A stretch of DNA of 64,000 bases from JBJMHZ01 sp045807125. GTDB lineage: Bacteria; Actinomycetota; Actinomycetes; JAWWOL01. Each line of letters begins with the position of its first letter. The first letter of the stretch is position 1. The DNA lies in the NCBI GenBank assembly GCA_045807125.1, contig JBJMHZ010000042.1:294886-358885 (forward strand), in the 5' to 3' direction. The notes beneath the pieces are model-generated. The model did not search any database, had not been told where the DNA came from, and saw nothing but the letters and a program-made list of their open reading frames with translations. Shown here piece by piece: positions 21,531 through 31,021 of this stretch. The translations under genes and the position numbers were made by a program.

Positions 21531-23066
21531 TCACGCCGTCCTCGCCTGCGCCTTGATCCGGTTGGTCAGCTCGGTCACCTGGTTGAAGATGGAGCGCCGC
21601 TCCGCCATCAGCGACCTGATCTTGCGCTCGGCATGCATGACCGTCGTGTGGTCGCGGCCGCCGAACGCCTGGCCGATCTTCGGCAGCGACAGCTCGGTCA
21701 GCTCGCGGCACAGGTACATCGCGATCTGGCGGGCGGTCACGAGCATGCGGCTGCGCGAGGAGCCGCAGAGGTCCTCCATGGACAGGCCGAAGTACGCCGC
21801 TGTCGAGGCCATGATGGTCGCTGCCGTGATCTCGGGCTGGGACGCGTCGGGCAGCAGGTCCTTCAGCACGATCTCGGCGAGGGACAGGTCGACGGCCTGC
21901 CGGTTGAGGTTGGCGAAGGCGGTCACCCTGATGAGGGCGCCCTCCAGCTCGCGGATGTTGGTGGAGATCTTGCTGGCGATGTACTCCAGCACCTCGGGAG
22001 GCCCGTCGAGGCGCTCCTGGGCGGCCTTCTTGCGCAGGATCGCGATGCGGGTCTCGAGGTCGGGCGGCTGCACGTCGGTGATGAGCCCCCACTCGAAGCG
22101 GCTGCGCATCCGCTCCTCGAACGCCGACAGCTGCTTCGGCGGCAGGTCCGAGGTGATGACCAGCTGCTTGTTGGCGTTGTGCAGCGTGTTGAAGGTGTGG
22201 AAGAACTCCTCCTGCGTCTGCACCTTGCCCTGGAGGAACTGGATGTCGTCGACGAGCAGGACGTCGATGTCCCGGTAGCGGCGCTGGAAGGCCTGCGCCT
22301 TGTCGTCCCTGATCGAGTTGATGAAGTCGTTGGTGAACTCCTCCGAGCTCACGTAACGGACCCGGATGCCGGGGAACAGGTGCTGCGCGTAGTGGCCGAT
22401 CGCATGCAGCAGGTGGGTCTTGCCGAGCCCCGACTCCCCGTAGACGAACAGCGGGTTGTACGCCTTCGCCGGCGCCTCGGCCACCGCGACCGCCGCTGCG
22501 TGGGCGAAGCGGTTGCTCGAGCCGATGACGAACGTCTCGAAGGCGTACTTCGGGTTGAGCCGGGCCGGCTCGGCCGCACGGGCCGGCCCACCCTGCCGGC
22601 CGGTCCCCTTGACCGGGTGCGCGCTGACGTCCAGCCGCTCGCCCGGTGCCTCGTCGGCCGGGTCGGCGCCCTGGTCGGCGAGATCGTGCGGGCTCGTGGG
22701 AGCGCCGGCGCCGGTCGCCTCCGCGGCGCTGTCGACGGTGACCGCGACCCTGATCTCGCGGCCCAGCTCGCTGGACAGGGCGGCGGCGATCAGCGGCCGC
22801 AACCGGCTGTCGAGGACGTCCTTGGCGAAGTCGTTCGGGGCGGCGAGTAGCGCGGTGTCCTCGACGAGCGCGACCGGGCGGGTCAGCGCCATGAACGCGC
22901 GGTGCTGGGGCTGGATGCCGTCGGCGAGACCGATCAGCGCCCTGGCCCAGACGTCGACGAGCTCGCGCCCGGCCGCGTCGGAGCCCGGCCCGGCTCCCGG
23001 CGGGTCGCCGTCCACGCCATCGGCGCTGTCGGCGCTGCTGGCGCTATCGACGCTGCCGTCACCCAT
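21531..23066 (-). CDS. dnaA: Chromosomal replication initiator DnaA
   Basis: A 511-residue AAA+ initiator that binds DnaA boxes and opens oriC. Domain I covers about residues 30-100 ([20 protein letters not shown]), and a disordered acidic linker follows. The ATPase domain has Walker [11 protein letters not shown] (about residue 207) and Walker [10 protein letters not shown], with sensor LVITSD. The C-terminal DNA-binding domain carries the signature [15 protein letters not shown]. The ATG at 23066 has GGAGG seven bases upstream; the frame is open much further but unconserved there. Confidence 0.98.
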   Translation of the reverse strand: MGDGSVDSASSADSADGVDGDPPGAGPGSDAAGRELVDVWARALIGLADGIQPQHRAFMALTRPVALVEDTALLAAPNDFAKDVLDSRLRPLIAAALSSELGREIRVAVTVDSAAEATGAGAPTSPHDLADQGADPADEAPGERLDVSAHPVKGTGRQGGPARAAEPARLNPKYAFETFVIGSSNRFAHAAAVAVAEAPAKAYNPLFVYGESGLGKTHLLHAIGHYAQHLFPGIRVRYVSSEEFTNDFINSIRDDKAQAFQRRYRDIDVLLVDDIQFLQGKVQTQEEFFHTFNTLHNANKQLVITSDLPPKQLSAFEERMRSRFEWGLITDVQPPDLETRIAILRKKAAQERLDGPPEVLEYIASKISTNIRELEGALIRVTAFANLNRQAVDLSLAEIVLKDLLPDASQPEITAATIMASTAAYFGLSMEDLCGSSRSRMLVTARQIAMYLCRELTELSLPKIGQAFGGRDHTTVMHAERKIRSLMAERRSIFNQVTELTNRIKAQARTA

Positions 23067-23483
23067 CGATGTGCCTCCGTTCGGGGGACCGGGGGCGTAG
23101 CAGGAGGGGCGTCGTGGCACGGGCCGTCGGCTCGTCCACACGTCCATCCACAGGTTGTGCGTAGTTGGTCGACCGCCCCATGGCGGGCGTGGGGCGACGG
23201 TACGTGCGGTGCGCCGAGACGGGTCGCGCGCTCGGTGGCGCGCTGGGCGGGGGAAGGACCCGGCGGCCGGGGACGCTAGCAGCGACCCGGCGACGGCTTC
23301 AAGGACTTGTCCACAACTGACCCGACCGGATGATGCCGCCCGGTGCCACTGGTCCCCCCCGGCACGACCCGGCGGCGAGCGGTTTGACCCGTTGCCCCGG
23401 CCCCTCGTACGGTAGTGCGACCTGACTGCGTTCCTTCGAAGCCAGCCTGAAGCCAGCCCGACCGCGTCCAACGGAGCCGACGA
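23067..23483. other. rpmH-dnaA intergenic region with DnaA boxes, part of candidate oriC
   Basis: 417 bp between divergent dnaA and rpmH. It holds one perfect box TTGTCCACA (23307-23315), TCGTCCACA (23132-23140, one mismatch) and CCATCCACA (23144-23152), all in the same orientation. Promoters for dnaA and rpmH must lie here. Together with the dnaA-dnaN gap this is the most likely origin, but the count of good boxes is low compared with Streptomyces. Confidence 0.5.
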
Positions 23484-23621
23484 GTGAGCAAGCGCACCTT
23501 CCAGCCGAACAACCGCCGCCGTGCGAAGACCCACGGCTTCCGGCTGCGCATGCGCACCCGTGCCGGCCGGGCCATCCTCGCTGCTCGCCGGCGCAAGGGC
23601 CGGCACGAGCTGTCGGCCTGA
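23484..23621 (+). CDS. rpmH: 50S ribosomal protein L34
   Basis: A 45-residue basic protein, [20 protein letters not shown] then [20 protein letters not shown] and a short LSA tail: the complete L34 sequence. GTG start at 23484 with GGAG upstream. It heads the conserved rpmH-rnpA-yidD-yidC-jag-rsmG-parA-parB run. Confidence 0.98.
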   Translation: MSKRTFQPNNRRRAKTHGFRLRMRTRAGRAILAARRRKGRHELSA

Positions 23622-23656
23622 CCGAGCGCCTCCGAGCCGCACGAGGATCGCTCACC

Positions 23657-24088
23657 GTGCTCGCGGCCCGGTCCCGGGTCCGCCGCCCCCCCGAGTTCAC
23701 CGCCGTGATGCGGGGTGGGCAGCGCGTGGGCGGGCGCCGGCTCGTCGTGCAACTGCTGCCACCGACGGACGCATCGATGGACGCACCGAGGGGCGCATCG
23801 AAGGACGCATTGCCCGGCGCACCGACCAGAGCCGGTTTCATCGTAGGTCGAGCTGTCGGCTCGGCCGTCGTCCGCAACCTGGTCCGCCGGCGCCTCCGGC
23901 ACCTGGTGGCCGACCGGCTGGACCGGTTGCCGCCCGCCAGCATGCTCGTCGTCCGTGCCCTGCCGGCAGCCGCGGGCGCCTCGTTCGCCGCGCTCGGCGC
24001 CGATCTGGATCGGGCTCTCGATCGGGCACTGGCCTGCGCGCTCGATCCGCCGGCCGGCCGGCGATCCCCCGAGCGGGCGCGGCGGTGA
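23657..24088 (+). CDS. rnpA: Ribonuclease P protein component
   Basis: A 143-residue protein subunit of RNase P, which trims tRNA 5' ends with the RNA subunit. Core motifs: [15 protein letters not shown] at the start, [11 protein letters not shown] for the central strand, and [20 protein letters not shown], matching the RNR RNA-binding signature. Between the central strands (residues 38-57) there is an extra low-complexity segment [20 protein letters not shown], encoded by five 12-bp tandem units. Most RnpA proteins are 110-125 residues and have only a few residues here. GTG start at 23657; the stop overlaps the yidD start by 4 bp. Confidence 0.93.
   Translation: MLAARSRVRRPPEFTAVMRGGQRVGGRRLVVQLLPPTDASMDAPRGASKDALPGAPTRAGFIVGRAVGSAVVRNLVRRRLRHLVADRLDRLPPASMLVVRALPAAAGASFAALGADLDRALDRALACALDPPAGRRSPERARR
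23767..23826 (+). repeat. Five 12-bp tandem repeats inside rnpA
   Basis: Five consecutive 12-bp units of pattern GGACGCATCGAN (23767, 23779, 23791, 23803, 23815), each encoding four residues of the form D/G-A-S/P/L-x. The units diverge slightly, and the reading frame is kept throughout. Confidence 0.85.
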
Positions 24089-24387
24089 GCGAGCTGACGA
24101 CGAGCCGCCCGCCCGCCCACCGCCGGCCGAGTCCGGTGGCCGGTGCGCTGCTCGTCCTGCTGGCTGGCTATCGTCGAATGGTGAGCCCGCTGCTCGGACC
24201 GCGGTGCCGGTTCTACCCGAGCTGCAGCGCGTACGCGGTGGAAGCGATCCGCGCTCGTGGCGCCCTCCGCGGCGGCTGGCTCACGGCGCGCCGGCTGGCG
24301 CGCTGCCATCCGTTCCACCCCGGCGGCTACGACCCGGTGCCCCTGCCGGCGAGCCCCTCCCGATCGACAGGAGCGCGTTCGTGCTAG
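24085..24387 (+). CDS. yidD: Membrane protein insertion efficiency factor YidD
   Basis: A 100-residue protein. The family core [20 protein letters not shown], then EAI, and a final [13 protein letters not shown] are complete, with the three conserved cysteines (RCRF, PSCS, RCHP). YidD aids YidC-mediated membrane insertion. The GTG at 24085 overlaps rnpA by 4 bp and adds a 20-residue basic N-terminus; a later ATG at 24178 would give a shorter form missing the usual hydrophobic helix ([11 protein letters not shown]), so 24085 is preferred. It overlaps yidC by 7 bp. Confidence 0.92.
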   Translation: MSELTTSRPPAHRRPSPVAGALLVLLAGYRRMVSPLLGPRCRFYPSCSAYAVEAIRARGALRGGWLTARRLARCHPFHPGGYDPVPLPASPSRSTGARSC

Positions 24388-25412
24388 CGACGTCCGTCCT
24401 CGCGCCGATCGAGCAGGTCGTCAGCCGGTTCATCGTCATCGTGCACTCCGGGCTCGGCCACCTCGCCGGCTCCCACCAGGGCTGGGCCTGGGCGCTGTCG
24501 ATCGTGGCCTTGGTCGCGGTGATCCGGGTGCTGCTGTTCCCGCTGTTCGCCAAGCAGAGCCGCAGCATGCGCCAGATGCAGCTGCTGCAGCCCAAGGTGA
24601 AGGAGCTGCAGCGCAAGTACGCGGACGACAAGCAGACCCAGCAGCAGGAGCTGATGAAGCTCTACCGGGAGACCGGGGTCAACCCGCTCGGTGGCTGCCT
24701 GCCGCTCATCGTTCAGGGGCCGATCTTCTTCGCGCTCTACCGGGTGCTCTACAACGTCCGGCCCGATTTCAGCCACGTGCAGGGGATGACCCAGCCGCAG
24801 GCCCAGGACATGGGCGTCTCGACGCTGTTTGGGACGCCGATCGCGGCGGCGTTCAGCTCCAGCAAGCACTACCTGGACCAGCTGGCGGCCCCGCCCTACA
24901 ACGCCCACGTCGGGTCGCCGGCCACCATCAAGGTGGTGACCGCGGCCTTCATCATCGCGATGTCGCTCGCGACCTTCATCACGACGCGGCAATCGATGGC
25001 GCGCAGCCAGGCGGCGCAGGCCGGCAGTGGTGCCGACAACCCGCTCATGCGCCAGCAGAAGGCCATCATGTACGTGATGCCGCTGTTCCTGCTGGTCTTC
25101 GGCTACAAGGTGCCGCTCGGCGCGCTCATCTACTGGCTGTCGAACAACGTCTTCACCATGGTCCAGCAGCACTTCCTCTTCCGGCGGATGGATGCCGAGG
25201 CGAGCGGCGGCACGCCCCAGCTGGCCACGGCCACGCCCACCGGCGGCGCCCCGCTGCCCGCGGCCGGCCCTGGGGCCGGCTCCGCGACCAGCCCGGCGGC
25301 CGGCGCGATGACCGCTCCCGACGCGAGCCCCGTGCAGCGCCCGTGGCAGAGCGGGCCGACCCGCCGCCCACCGGCCGGCCGCAACCGGAACAAGCGCAGC
25401 CGCCGACGCTGA
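24381..25412 (+). CDS. yidC: Membrane protein insertase YidC
   Basis: A 343-residue insertase of the Oxa1/YidC family with five membrane helices. It has [19 protein letters not shown], where Arg is the conserved groove arginine, then [20 protein letters not shown] (the cytoplasmic hairpin), [20 protein letters not shown], and [20 protein letters not shown] near the end. The C-terminal 80 residues are a disordered, proline-rich and basic tail likely to bind ribosomes. The GTG at 24381 has AGGAG seven bases upstream. Confidence 0.96.
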   Translation: MLATSVLAPIEQVVSRFIVIVHSGLGHLAGSHQGWAWALSIVALVAVIRVLLFPLFAKQSRSMRQMQLLQPKVKELQRKYADDKQTQQQELMKLYRETGVNPLGGCLPLIVQGPIFFALYRVLYNVRPDFSHVQGMTQPQAQDMGVSTLFGTPIAAAFSSSKHYLDQLAAPPYNAHVGSPATIKVVTAAFIIAMSLATFITTRQSMARSQAAQAGSGADNPLMRQQKAIMYVMPLFLLVFGYKVPLGALIYWLSNNVFTMVQQHFLFRRMDAEASGGTPQLATATPTGGAPLPAAGPGAGSATSPAAGAMTAPDASPVQRPWQSGPTRRPPAGRNRNKRSRRR

Positions 25413-25462
25413 CCGCACCTGACCCACGCGCCGTCCCGGCGCGCCCCGACCGCGGAGGAGAC

Positions 25463-25993
25463 ATGGACACCGAGACCGGCTCGCCCGAGGCGACCCTCAC
25501 CGACGATCCGGCCGACGACCTGACCGGTGACGCCGCTGGCCTGCTCGAGCAGGAGGGCGAGGCCGCCGCTGACTACCTCGAGGGCCTGCTCGACATCATC
25601 GACGTCGACGGCGACATCGACATGGATGTCGAGGGCGATCGGGCAGCGGTCGCCATCGTGGGCGCCGAGCTCGACGAGCTGATCGGGCGGCGCGGCGAGG
25701 TGCTCGAGGCGCTCCAGGAGCTGACCCGGCTCGCGGTGCTGCGCCAGACCGGCGTGCGCAGCCGGCTGATGCTCGACATCGGTGGCTTCCGGGCGCGCCG
25801 CCGGGAGCAGCTGGCCGACCTCGGGCGGCGGACCGCCGAGAAGGTCAAGGAGTCCGGCGAGCGGGTGGCGCTCAAGCCGATGACCCCCTTCGAGCGGAAG
25901 GTCGTCCACGACGCGGTCGCCGCCGTGGAGGGCGTGCGCACCGAGTCGGAGGGCGAGGAGCCGGAGCGGTACGTCGTCGTCCTGCCGGAGTGA
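25463..25993 (+). CDS. jag: Jag/KhpB family RNA-binding protein
   Basis: A 176-residue protein with an acidic N-terminus (residues 1-45), a KH domain (GAELDELIGRRGEVLEALQ, about residues 70-90) and a C-terminal R3H domain (PFERKVVHDAVAAVEGV). Jag/KhpB partners KhpA in binding RNA in other bacteria and is nearly always next to yidC. The ATG at 25463 follows GGAGGAG. The N-terminal Jag-N domain of Firmicutes is absent, as usual in actinobacteria. Confidence 0.94.
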   Translation: MDTETGSPEATLTDDPADDLTGDAAGLLEQEGEAAADYLEGLLDIIDVDGDIDMDVEGDRAAVAIVGAELDELIGRRGEVLEALQELTRLAVLRQTGVRSRLMLDIGGFRARRREQLADLGRRTAEKVKESGERVALKPMTPFERKVVHDAVAAVEGVRTESEGEEPERYVVVLPE

Positions 25994-26000
25994 CCGCCCG

Positions 26001-26729
26001 GTGACCGTGTCGGGCGAGACCCCGGCGACTCGGGCGGCAGCGCCACCGGCTCGGCTCGTCCCCATCGGGCCGGCCGCTCCGCCCGTCGCGGCGGCGGTCT
26101 TCGGCCAGGCGCTGGAGCGCGCCGTCGCCTATGCCGAGCTGCTGGCCGGACCGGGCGTCGAGCGGGGACTTCTCGGGCCGCACGAGGCCGACCGGATCTG
26201 GGAGCGGCACCTGCTCAACTGCGCGCCGTTGGCGGCCCTGCTGCCGGCCGGCAGCGCGCTCGACCTGGGATCCGGCGCCGGCTTGCCGGGGGTAGTGCTG
26301 GCCCTGCTGCGACCGGACTGCACGTTCGTCCTGGTCGACGCCACCCGCCGGCGGACCGAGTTCCTGGCCGAGGTGATCGACCGGCTCGGGCTGCCGGGGG
26401 TGACGGTGCGCTGGGCGCGCGCCGAGGAGCTGGCCGGTGCGGTGCTGGTCGACGCGGTGGTGGCGCGGGCCGTCGCGCCGCTGGACCGGCTCGCCCGGTG
26501 GAGCATGCCGCTGCTGCGCCCCGGCGGCGAACTGCTGGCGATCAAGGGCGAGACGGCCGACGAGGAGGCTGCGTCGGCCGCCGCAGCTGTCCTCGCCGCG
26601 GGCGGCACGGACATCCGGGTCGTGCGCTGCAGCAGTGGTGTGGTAGACCTCGCCACCACGGTGGTGCGGGTCCGCCGGCAGGACGCCGGTCGTACCGGGC
26701 GCCGGAAGGAGGGGCGTCGTGGACGCTGA
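26001..26729 (+). CDS. rsmG: 16S rRNA (guanine-N7) methyltransferase RsmG
   Basis: A 242-residue SAM-dependent enzyme (GidB) methylating G527 (E. coli numbering) of 16S rRNA; its loss gives low-level streptomycin resistance in several bacteria. Motifs: RIWERHLLNCAPL, the SAM loop ALDLGSGAGLPGVVLA (about residues 88-103), VLVDATRRRTEFL and VVARAVAPLDRL. The basic C-terminal tail is unusual in length. GTG start at 26001; the 3' end overlaps parA by 11 bp, so the two are likely coupled. Confidence 0.95.
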   Translation: MTVSGETPATRAAAPPARLVPIGPAAPPVAAAVFGQALERAVAYAELLAGPGVERGLLGPHEADRIWERHLLNCAPLAALLPAGSALDLGSGAGLPGVVLALLRPDCTFVLVDATRRRTEFLAEVIDRLGLPGVTVRWARAEELAGAVLVDAVVARAVAPLDRLARWSMPLLRPGGELLAIKGETADEEAASAAAAVLAAGGTDIRVVRCSSGVVDLATTVVRVRRQDAGRTGRRKEGRRGR

Positions 26730-27777
26730 GGTCACGCCTGGGATCGGCTGGCCGCTCGCCGAGCCCCCGGCCGGTCCTACCGGCGCCGGTCCGTTGGGGT
26801 GGCCCACGCCGCCGGTTTCACGTGAAACGGTGACGGACGGAGCCGGGTCGGTTTCACGTGAAACGGAGGCGGCCCAGGCGCTGGGCGTCGCGACCGAAGC
26901 CAGCTCGCCGGCCGACACCCCCATCGCCGCCGCCGCGGCGCTGGCGGTACGGGTGCGTCACCCCAGTCCGGCCGATGCCTTCCCGCGCCCCGCGCGCCGA
27001 CGGCTGCTCACGGTGGCCAACCAGAAGGGCGGCGTCGGCAAGACGACCACTACGGTAAACGTGGCGACCGCGATGGCCATGCACGGCCTGCGGGTGCTGG
27101 TGATAGACCTGGATCCGCAGGGCAACGCGTCGACCGGCTTCGGCATCGACCACCACGCCGACATCCCCTCGATCTACGACGTGCTGATCGAGGGGCGCCC
27201 GCTCGACGAGGTGGTCCAGCCGGTCGAGGCGGTGCCCAACCTGTGGTGCGCCCCGGCGACCATCGACCTGGCCGGCGCCGAGATCGAGCTGGTGTCGGTC
27301 GTCGCCCGGGAGTCGCGGCTGCGCCGGGCGCTGGAGGCGCTGGAGCTCGACGTCGACTACGTGCTGGTGGACTGCCCGCCCTCGCTCGGCCTGCTCACGG
27401 TCAACGCCCTGGTCGCCGCCGCCGAGGTGCTGATCCCGATCCAGTGCGAGTACTACGCGCTCGAGGGGCTCAGCCAGCTGCTGCACAACATCGAGCTGGT
27501 GCGGGCCCACCTCAACGCCACGCTGCGGGTCTCGACGATCCTGCTCACGATGTACGACGGGCGCACCCGGCTGGCCGACCAGGTCACCCAGGAGGTGCGC
27601 ACCCACTTCGGGGACCTCGTGCTGCGCACGGTCGTCCCGCGCAGCGTGCGGATCTCCGAGGCGCCAGGCTATGGCCAGTCGGTGCTGACGTACGACCCTG
27701 GCTCGCGCGGCGCGATCGCCTACCTCGAGGCGGCCAGGGAGATCGCCGGGCGAGCGGACCGGGAGGTGGCACGGTGA
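26719..27777 (+). CDS. parA: Chromosome-partitioning ATPase ParA
   Basis: A 352-residue deviant Walker ATPase that drives origin segregation with ParB. The deviant P-loop [10 protein letters not shown] is at residues 103-112, followed by [17 protein letters not shown] (Walker A' and switch) and [17 protein letters not shown] (Walker B). About 95 residues precede the domain; they include two V-S-R-E-T pentapeptides that simply reflect two parS sites in the DNA. GTG start at 26719, overlapping rsmG; the stop overlaps parB by 4 bp. Confidence 0.96.
   Translation: MDAEVTPGIGWPLAEPPAGPTGAGPLGWPTPPVSRETVTDGAGSVSRETEAAQALGVATEASSPADTPIAAAAALAVRVRHPSPADAFPRPARRRLLTVANQKGGVGKTTTTVNVATAMAMHGLRVLVIDLDPQGNASTGFGIDHHADIPSIYDVLIEGRPLDEVVQPVEAVPNLWCAPATIDLAGAEIELVSVVARESRLRRALEALELDVDYVLVDCPPSLGLLTVNALVAAAEVLIPIQCEYYALEGLSQLLHNIELVRAHLNATLRVSTILLTMYDGRTRLADQVTQEVRTHFGDLVLRTVVPRSVRISEAPGYGQSVLTYDPGSRGAIAYLEAAREIAGRADREVAR
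26815..26828. promoter_or_regulatory. parS site 1
   Basis: The 14-bp palindrome GTTTCACGTGAAAC, identical to the core of the bacterial parS centromere site bound by ParB. It lies within the 5' part of parA. Confidence 0.95.
26851..26864. promoter_or_regulatory. parS site 2
   Basis: A second perfect GTTTCACGTGAAAC, 36 bp from the first centre to centre and in the same parA codon frame, about 3.6 kb from the candidate origin. Confidence 0.95.
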
Positions 27778-28700
27778 CTGCCCGACGTGGTGGGCTCGGA
27801 CGGGGCCTGGGCGCGCTCATCCCGACGGCCGCGCCGGCGGCCACCGATCCGGCGCGGCCGGTCGCCGCGCGGGAGCCGGCCGGCGCCCGGTTCATCGAGG
27901 TCCCGGTCGTCGCCATCGAGCCCAACCCGCAGCAGCCGCGCCAGGCCTTCGACACCGATGCGCTCGACGAGCTGGTCGCCTCGGTGCGCGAGGTCGGGCT
28001 GCTGCAGCCGGTGGTCGTGCGCGAGGTCGGGCCGGGGCGCTATCAGCTGGTGATGGGGGAGCGGCGGTGGCGGGCCTGCCAGCAGGCCGGCCTGGAGCGC
28101 ATCCCCGCCATCGTCCGGGACACCGCCGACACGGCGATGCTGCGCGACGCCCTCCTGGAGAACCTGCACCGCCAGCAGCTCAACCCGCTGGAGGAGGCGG
28201 CCGCCTACCAGCAGCTGTTGGAGGAGTTCGACACGACGCACGAGCAGCTGGCGACCCGGATCGGCCGCTCCCGCCCGCAGATCTCCAACACCCTGCGGCT
28301 GCTCAACCTGCCACCCGTGGTGCAGAAGCGGGTCGCGGCCGGCGTCCTGTCCGCCGGCCATGCGCGGGCGCTGCTCGCCCTCGACGACCCGCAGGCGCAG
28401 GACCGGCTGGCGCAGCGGATCGTCGCCGAGGGCCTGTCGGTGCGGGCCGTCGAGGAGATCGTCGCGGTCGGCGAGGACCAGGCGCGCGCGCCGCGGCATC
28501 GGCGGCCCAAGCCGCACGCGCCCGGGCTGGCCGATCTGGGCGCCCGGTTGTCCGACCGGTTGGAGACGCGGGTCAAGGTCGAGCTGGGCCGGTCCAAGGG
28601 CAAGATCGTCGTGGAGTTCGCCTCGCTCGAGGACCTCGACCGGATCGTCGAGGCGATCGCCCCCGGCGAACCAGGCGCCGCCGCTCCCGCGGCGGGCTGA
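27774..28700 (+). CDS. parB: Chromosome-partitioning protein ParB
   Basis: A 308-residue CTPase/DNA-binding protein that spreads from parS. The N-terminal [10 protein letters not shown] is the ParA-interaction motif (residues 8-17). The ParB/Srx domain has [18 protein letters not shown] and [13 protein letters not shown] (the CTP-binding arginine patch), followed by [15 protein letters not shown] helix-turn-helix lies at [20 protein letters not shown], and the C-terminal dimer domain is [19 protein letters not shown] start at 27774, overlapping parA by 4 bp. Confidence 0.97.
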   Translation: MTARRGGLGRGLGALIPTAAPAATDPARPVAAREPAGARFIEVPVVAIEPNPQQPRQAFDTDALDELVASVREVGLLQPVVVREVGPGRYQLVMGERRWRACQQAGLERIPAIVRDTADTAMLRDALLENLHRQQLNPLEEAAAYQQLLEEFDTTHEQLATRIGRSRPQISNTLRLLNLPPVVQKRVAAGVLSAGHARALLALDDPQAQDRLAQRIVAEGLSVRAVEEIVAVGEDQARAPRHRRPKPHAPGLADLGARLSDRLETRVKVELGRSKGKIVVEFASLEDLDRIVEAIAPGEPGAAAPAAG

Positions 28701-28711
28701 GCAGGAGGCAG

Positions 28712-30010
28712 CTACACGGTCTCGGGGCCTGGCACGTCGGCCGGGTGGGTCACCGGGTCGCGCTCCACCGGCTCCGCCGGGCCCAGCACGGCCGCGAGCT
28801 CGATCTCGCGCTCGACGACGCCGGCCAGCCGCCGAACGCCCTCCCGGATGCGGTCCGGCTCCGGGTAGCAGTACGACAACCGCAGATGCGGGGCACCGCT
28901 GCCGTCGGCGTAGAAGCCGGTGCCTGGCACGTAGGCGACGCCGGCCTGGATCGCCCGCGCGGCCATCGTCTTCGAGTTGAGCCCGGGCGGGAGCGTCAGC
29001 CAGACGTAGAAGCCGCCGCTCGGACGGGTCCAGCGGCACCCCGGCGGCAGCAGCTCGGTCAGCGCCGCCAGCGTCGCGTCGCGGCGCTCCCGGTAGAGGT
29101 CGCGGAAGACCTTGACCTGCTGCTGCCACGGCTGGGTGGCGAGGTACTCGGTGACCAGGTACTGGTTCAGCGTCGGCGGGCAGAGCACGGCAGCCTCGCT
29201 GGCGAGGACGAGCCGCTGGCGCACGGTCGGCGGCGCGAGCACCCAGCCGACCCGAAGCCCCGGCGCGAACGTCTTGGAGAACGACCCGAGGTAGATGACG
29301 TTGCCGGCGTCGCGGGCCCGCAGCGCCAGCCGCGGCTCCTCGTCGAAGCCGAGCAGCCCGTACGGGTTGTCCTCCATCACGAGGACGCCGGCCTTGGCGG
29401 CGATCTCGACGATCTCGTCCCGCCGGCTCACCGCGAGCGAGACGCCCGCCGGGTTCTGGTAGTTGGGCACCGTGTAGAGCAGCTTGGGCCGCCGGCCCTG
29501 CCGCTCCAGCCGGGCCAGCGCCTCGCGCAGCGCGTCGGGCACCAGGCCGTCGTCGTCCATCGCGACGTGCACCACCTCGGCCTGGTAGGAGGCGAACACG
29601 CCGAGCGCCCCGACGTAGGACGGCGCCTCCGCGAGGATCACGTCGCCAGGGTCGCAGAACATCCGGGTGACGATGTCCAGCCCTTGCTGGGACCCGACCG
29701 TGACGACGATGTCGTCGGCCACGGCTTCGATGCCCTCGAGCTCCATCACCGTGCAGATCAGCTCGCGCAGCACCGGATCGCCCTGCCCGGAGCCGTACTG
29801 GAGGGAGGCCGCGCCGCGCTGCGCCACCAGTTCGTGCGCGAGCCCGCCGATGGCGTCCAGCGGCAGCGCGTTGAGGTACGGCATGCCACCGGCGAGCGAG
29901 ACCACCTCCGGGCGCGACGCCACCGCGAACAGTGCCCTGATCTCTGACGCCACCATGCCGCGGGCGCGCTCGGCGTACCGGTCCGCGTACGGGTCGAGGT
30001 CGGTCTCCAA
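28712..30010 (-). CDS. PLP-dependent aminotransferase (class I/II)
   Basis: A 432-residue fold-type I aminotransferase of the 2-aminoadipate/LysN-like group. Pyridoxal-phosphate motifs: VTVGSQQGLDIV, PNYQNPAGVSL, DNPYGLL and the lysine in GSFSKTFAPGLRVGW. No DNA-binding domain is fused, so it is not a MocR regulator. The TTG at 30010 has GGGAGG five bases upstream and begins LETDLDPYADRYAER, as in relatives; no ATG or GTG is better placed. It converges on parB, separated by 11 bp. Amino-acid substrate unknown. Confidence 0.88.
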   Translation of the reverse strand: METDLDPYADRYAERARGMVASEIRALFAVASRPEVVSLAGGMPYLNALPLDAIGGLAHELVAQRGAASLQYGSGQGDPVLRELICTVMELEGIEAVADDIVVTVGSQQGLDIVTRMFCDPGDVILAEAPSYVGALGVFASYQAEVVHVAMDDDGLVPDALREALARLERQGRRPKLLYTVPNYQNPAGVSLAVSRRDEIVEIAAKAGVLVMEDNPYGLLGFDEEPRLALRARDAGNVIYLGSFSKTFAPGLRVGWVLAPPTVRQRLVLASEAAVLCPPTLNQYLVTEYLATQPWQQQVKVFRDLYRERRDATLAALTELLPPGCRWTRPSGGFYVWLTLPPGLNSKTMAARAIQAGVAYVPGTGFYADGSGAPHLRLSYCYPEPDRIREGVRRLAGVVEREIELAAVLGPAEPVERDPVTHPADVPGPETV

Positions 30011-30245
30011 CGTCGCCTCCCTTGCTCGACCAGCTCGCGCCCGGACGGTCGGTGGCCGGGCTCCTGCCCGGAGCAACAGGCTACCCTTCGGCCGGGTCCG
30101 GCCTAACCCCCGTGCCCATTGCCTCCCGTTCGCGCTGGATCTGTCCCGCGACGGCGTTCTCCATTACCATCCTTGCCGAGCCGGTGGGACCCCAGTGCCC
30201 GCCGGCGGGTGCGCCTCCACCTGTCCCGCCCCGACCGGAGGTCCG

Positions 30246-30386
30246 ATGCGCCGACGACGCATGCTCGGGCTCTTGGCCGGCCTCGCCGCTGGCCTCGTCG
30301 GCGGCTACGCGGCCGGCCTGGTCCGCGAGCCGCACGCCGGTGACGACGCGGACGAGGGCGCAGCCCAGGCCGGCGAGGGGGGCTGA
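30246..30386 (+). CDS. Small single-pass membrane protein
   Basis: A 46-residue protein: basic cap MRRRRM, one hydrophobic helix LGLLAGLAAGLVGGYAAGLV with G-x3-G spacing, then an acidic tail. The ATG has GGAGG five bases upstream, and its stop overlaps the ATG of the GNAT gene (TGATG), so it is translated with it. I know no family; it may be an anchor for its neighbour. Confidence 0.6.
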   Translation: MRRRRMLGLLAGLAAGLVGGYAAGLVREPHAGDDADEGAAQAGEGG

Positions 30387-31003
30387 TGTCCCGTCGCGTC
30401 GTCAACGTCACGCTGGACAATCTGGACGACCTCCCGCCCCGGTGCCGCCGGTGCGTCTTCTGGGAGCTCGACCCGGTAGCCAGGACCCGCGCCGAGGAGG
30501 CCGGCGACACCGCCCTCGAGAAGGAGGCCTGGGTCTCGGCCACCCTGCTCGAATGGGGCAGCTGCGGGAAGCTGGTCTACGTCGACGGCGCGCCGGCCGG
30601 CTACGTGCTGTTCGCGCCGCCGGCCTACGTGCCGCGTTCGGTCGCGTTCCCGACCAGCCCGGTCAGTGCCGACGCGGTGCTGCTGATGACCGCGCACGTC
30701 CTGCCCGAGTTCGCCGGCGGTGGCCTCGGGCGGATGCTCGTCCAGTCGGTCGCCAAGGATCTCACCAGACGAGGAGTGCGCGCGATCGAGGCATTCGGTG
30801 ACCTGAAATGGTCCGAGCCGTCGTGCGTCCTGCCGGCCGACCAGTTGCTCGCCGTCGGGTTCAAGACGGTGCGCCCGCATCACCGGTGGCCGCGGCTGCG
30901 GCTCGAGCTGAAATCGGCCGTCTCGTGGCGGGAGGACGTCGAGGTGGCGCTCGAGCGGCTGCTCGGCTCGATGAGCCCCGAGGGCGCGCTGCGCCCCGTC
31001 TGA
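30386..31003 (+). CDS. GNAT family N-acetyltransferase
   Basis: A 205-residue GNAT-fold protein transferring an acyl group from a CoA thioester. The acetyl-CoA loop is in FAGGGLGRMLVQSVAKDL (about residues 112-130), preceded by ADAVLLMTAHVLPE. An N-terminal PPRCRRCVFWELD segment carries a C-x2-C pair typical of this actinobacterial subgroup. It lies between parB and cwlM, the Rv3916c position, and is divergent from the aminotransferase. Substrate unknown. Confidence 0.82.
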   Translation: MSRRVVNVTLDNLDDLPPRCRRCVFWELDPVARTRAEEAGDTALEKEAWVSATLLEWGSCGKLVYVDGAPAGYVLFAPPAYVPRSVAFPTSPVSADAVLLMTAHVLPEFAGGGLGRMLVQSVAKDLTRRGVRAIEAFGDLKWSEPSCVLPADQLLAVGFKTVRPHHRWPRLRLELKSAVSWREDVEVALERLLGSMSPEGALRPV

Positions 31004-31021
31004 GCTGCTGCCAGGAGCCTC

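Noticed and set aside
21531..23642. N-terminally extended DnaA frame
   Set aside because: The extra 192 codons are unconserved shadow sequence crossing the promoter and DnaA boxes; the ATG at 23066 has a good ribosome site.
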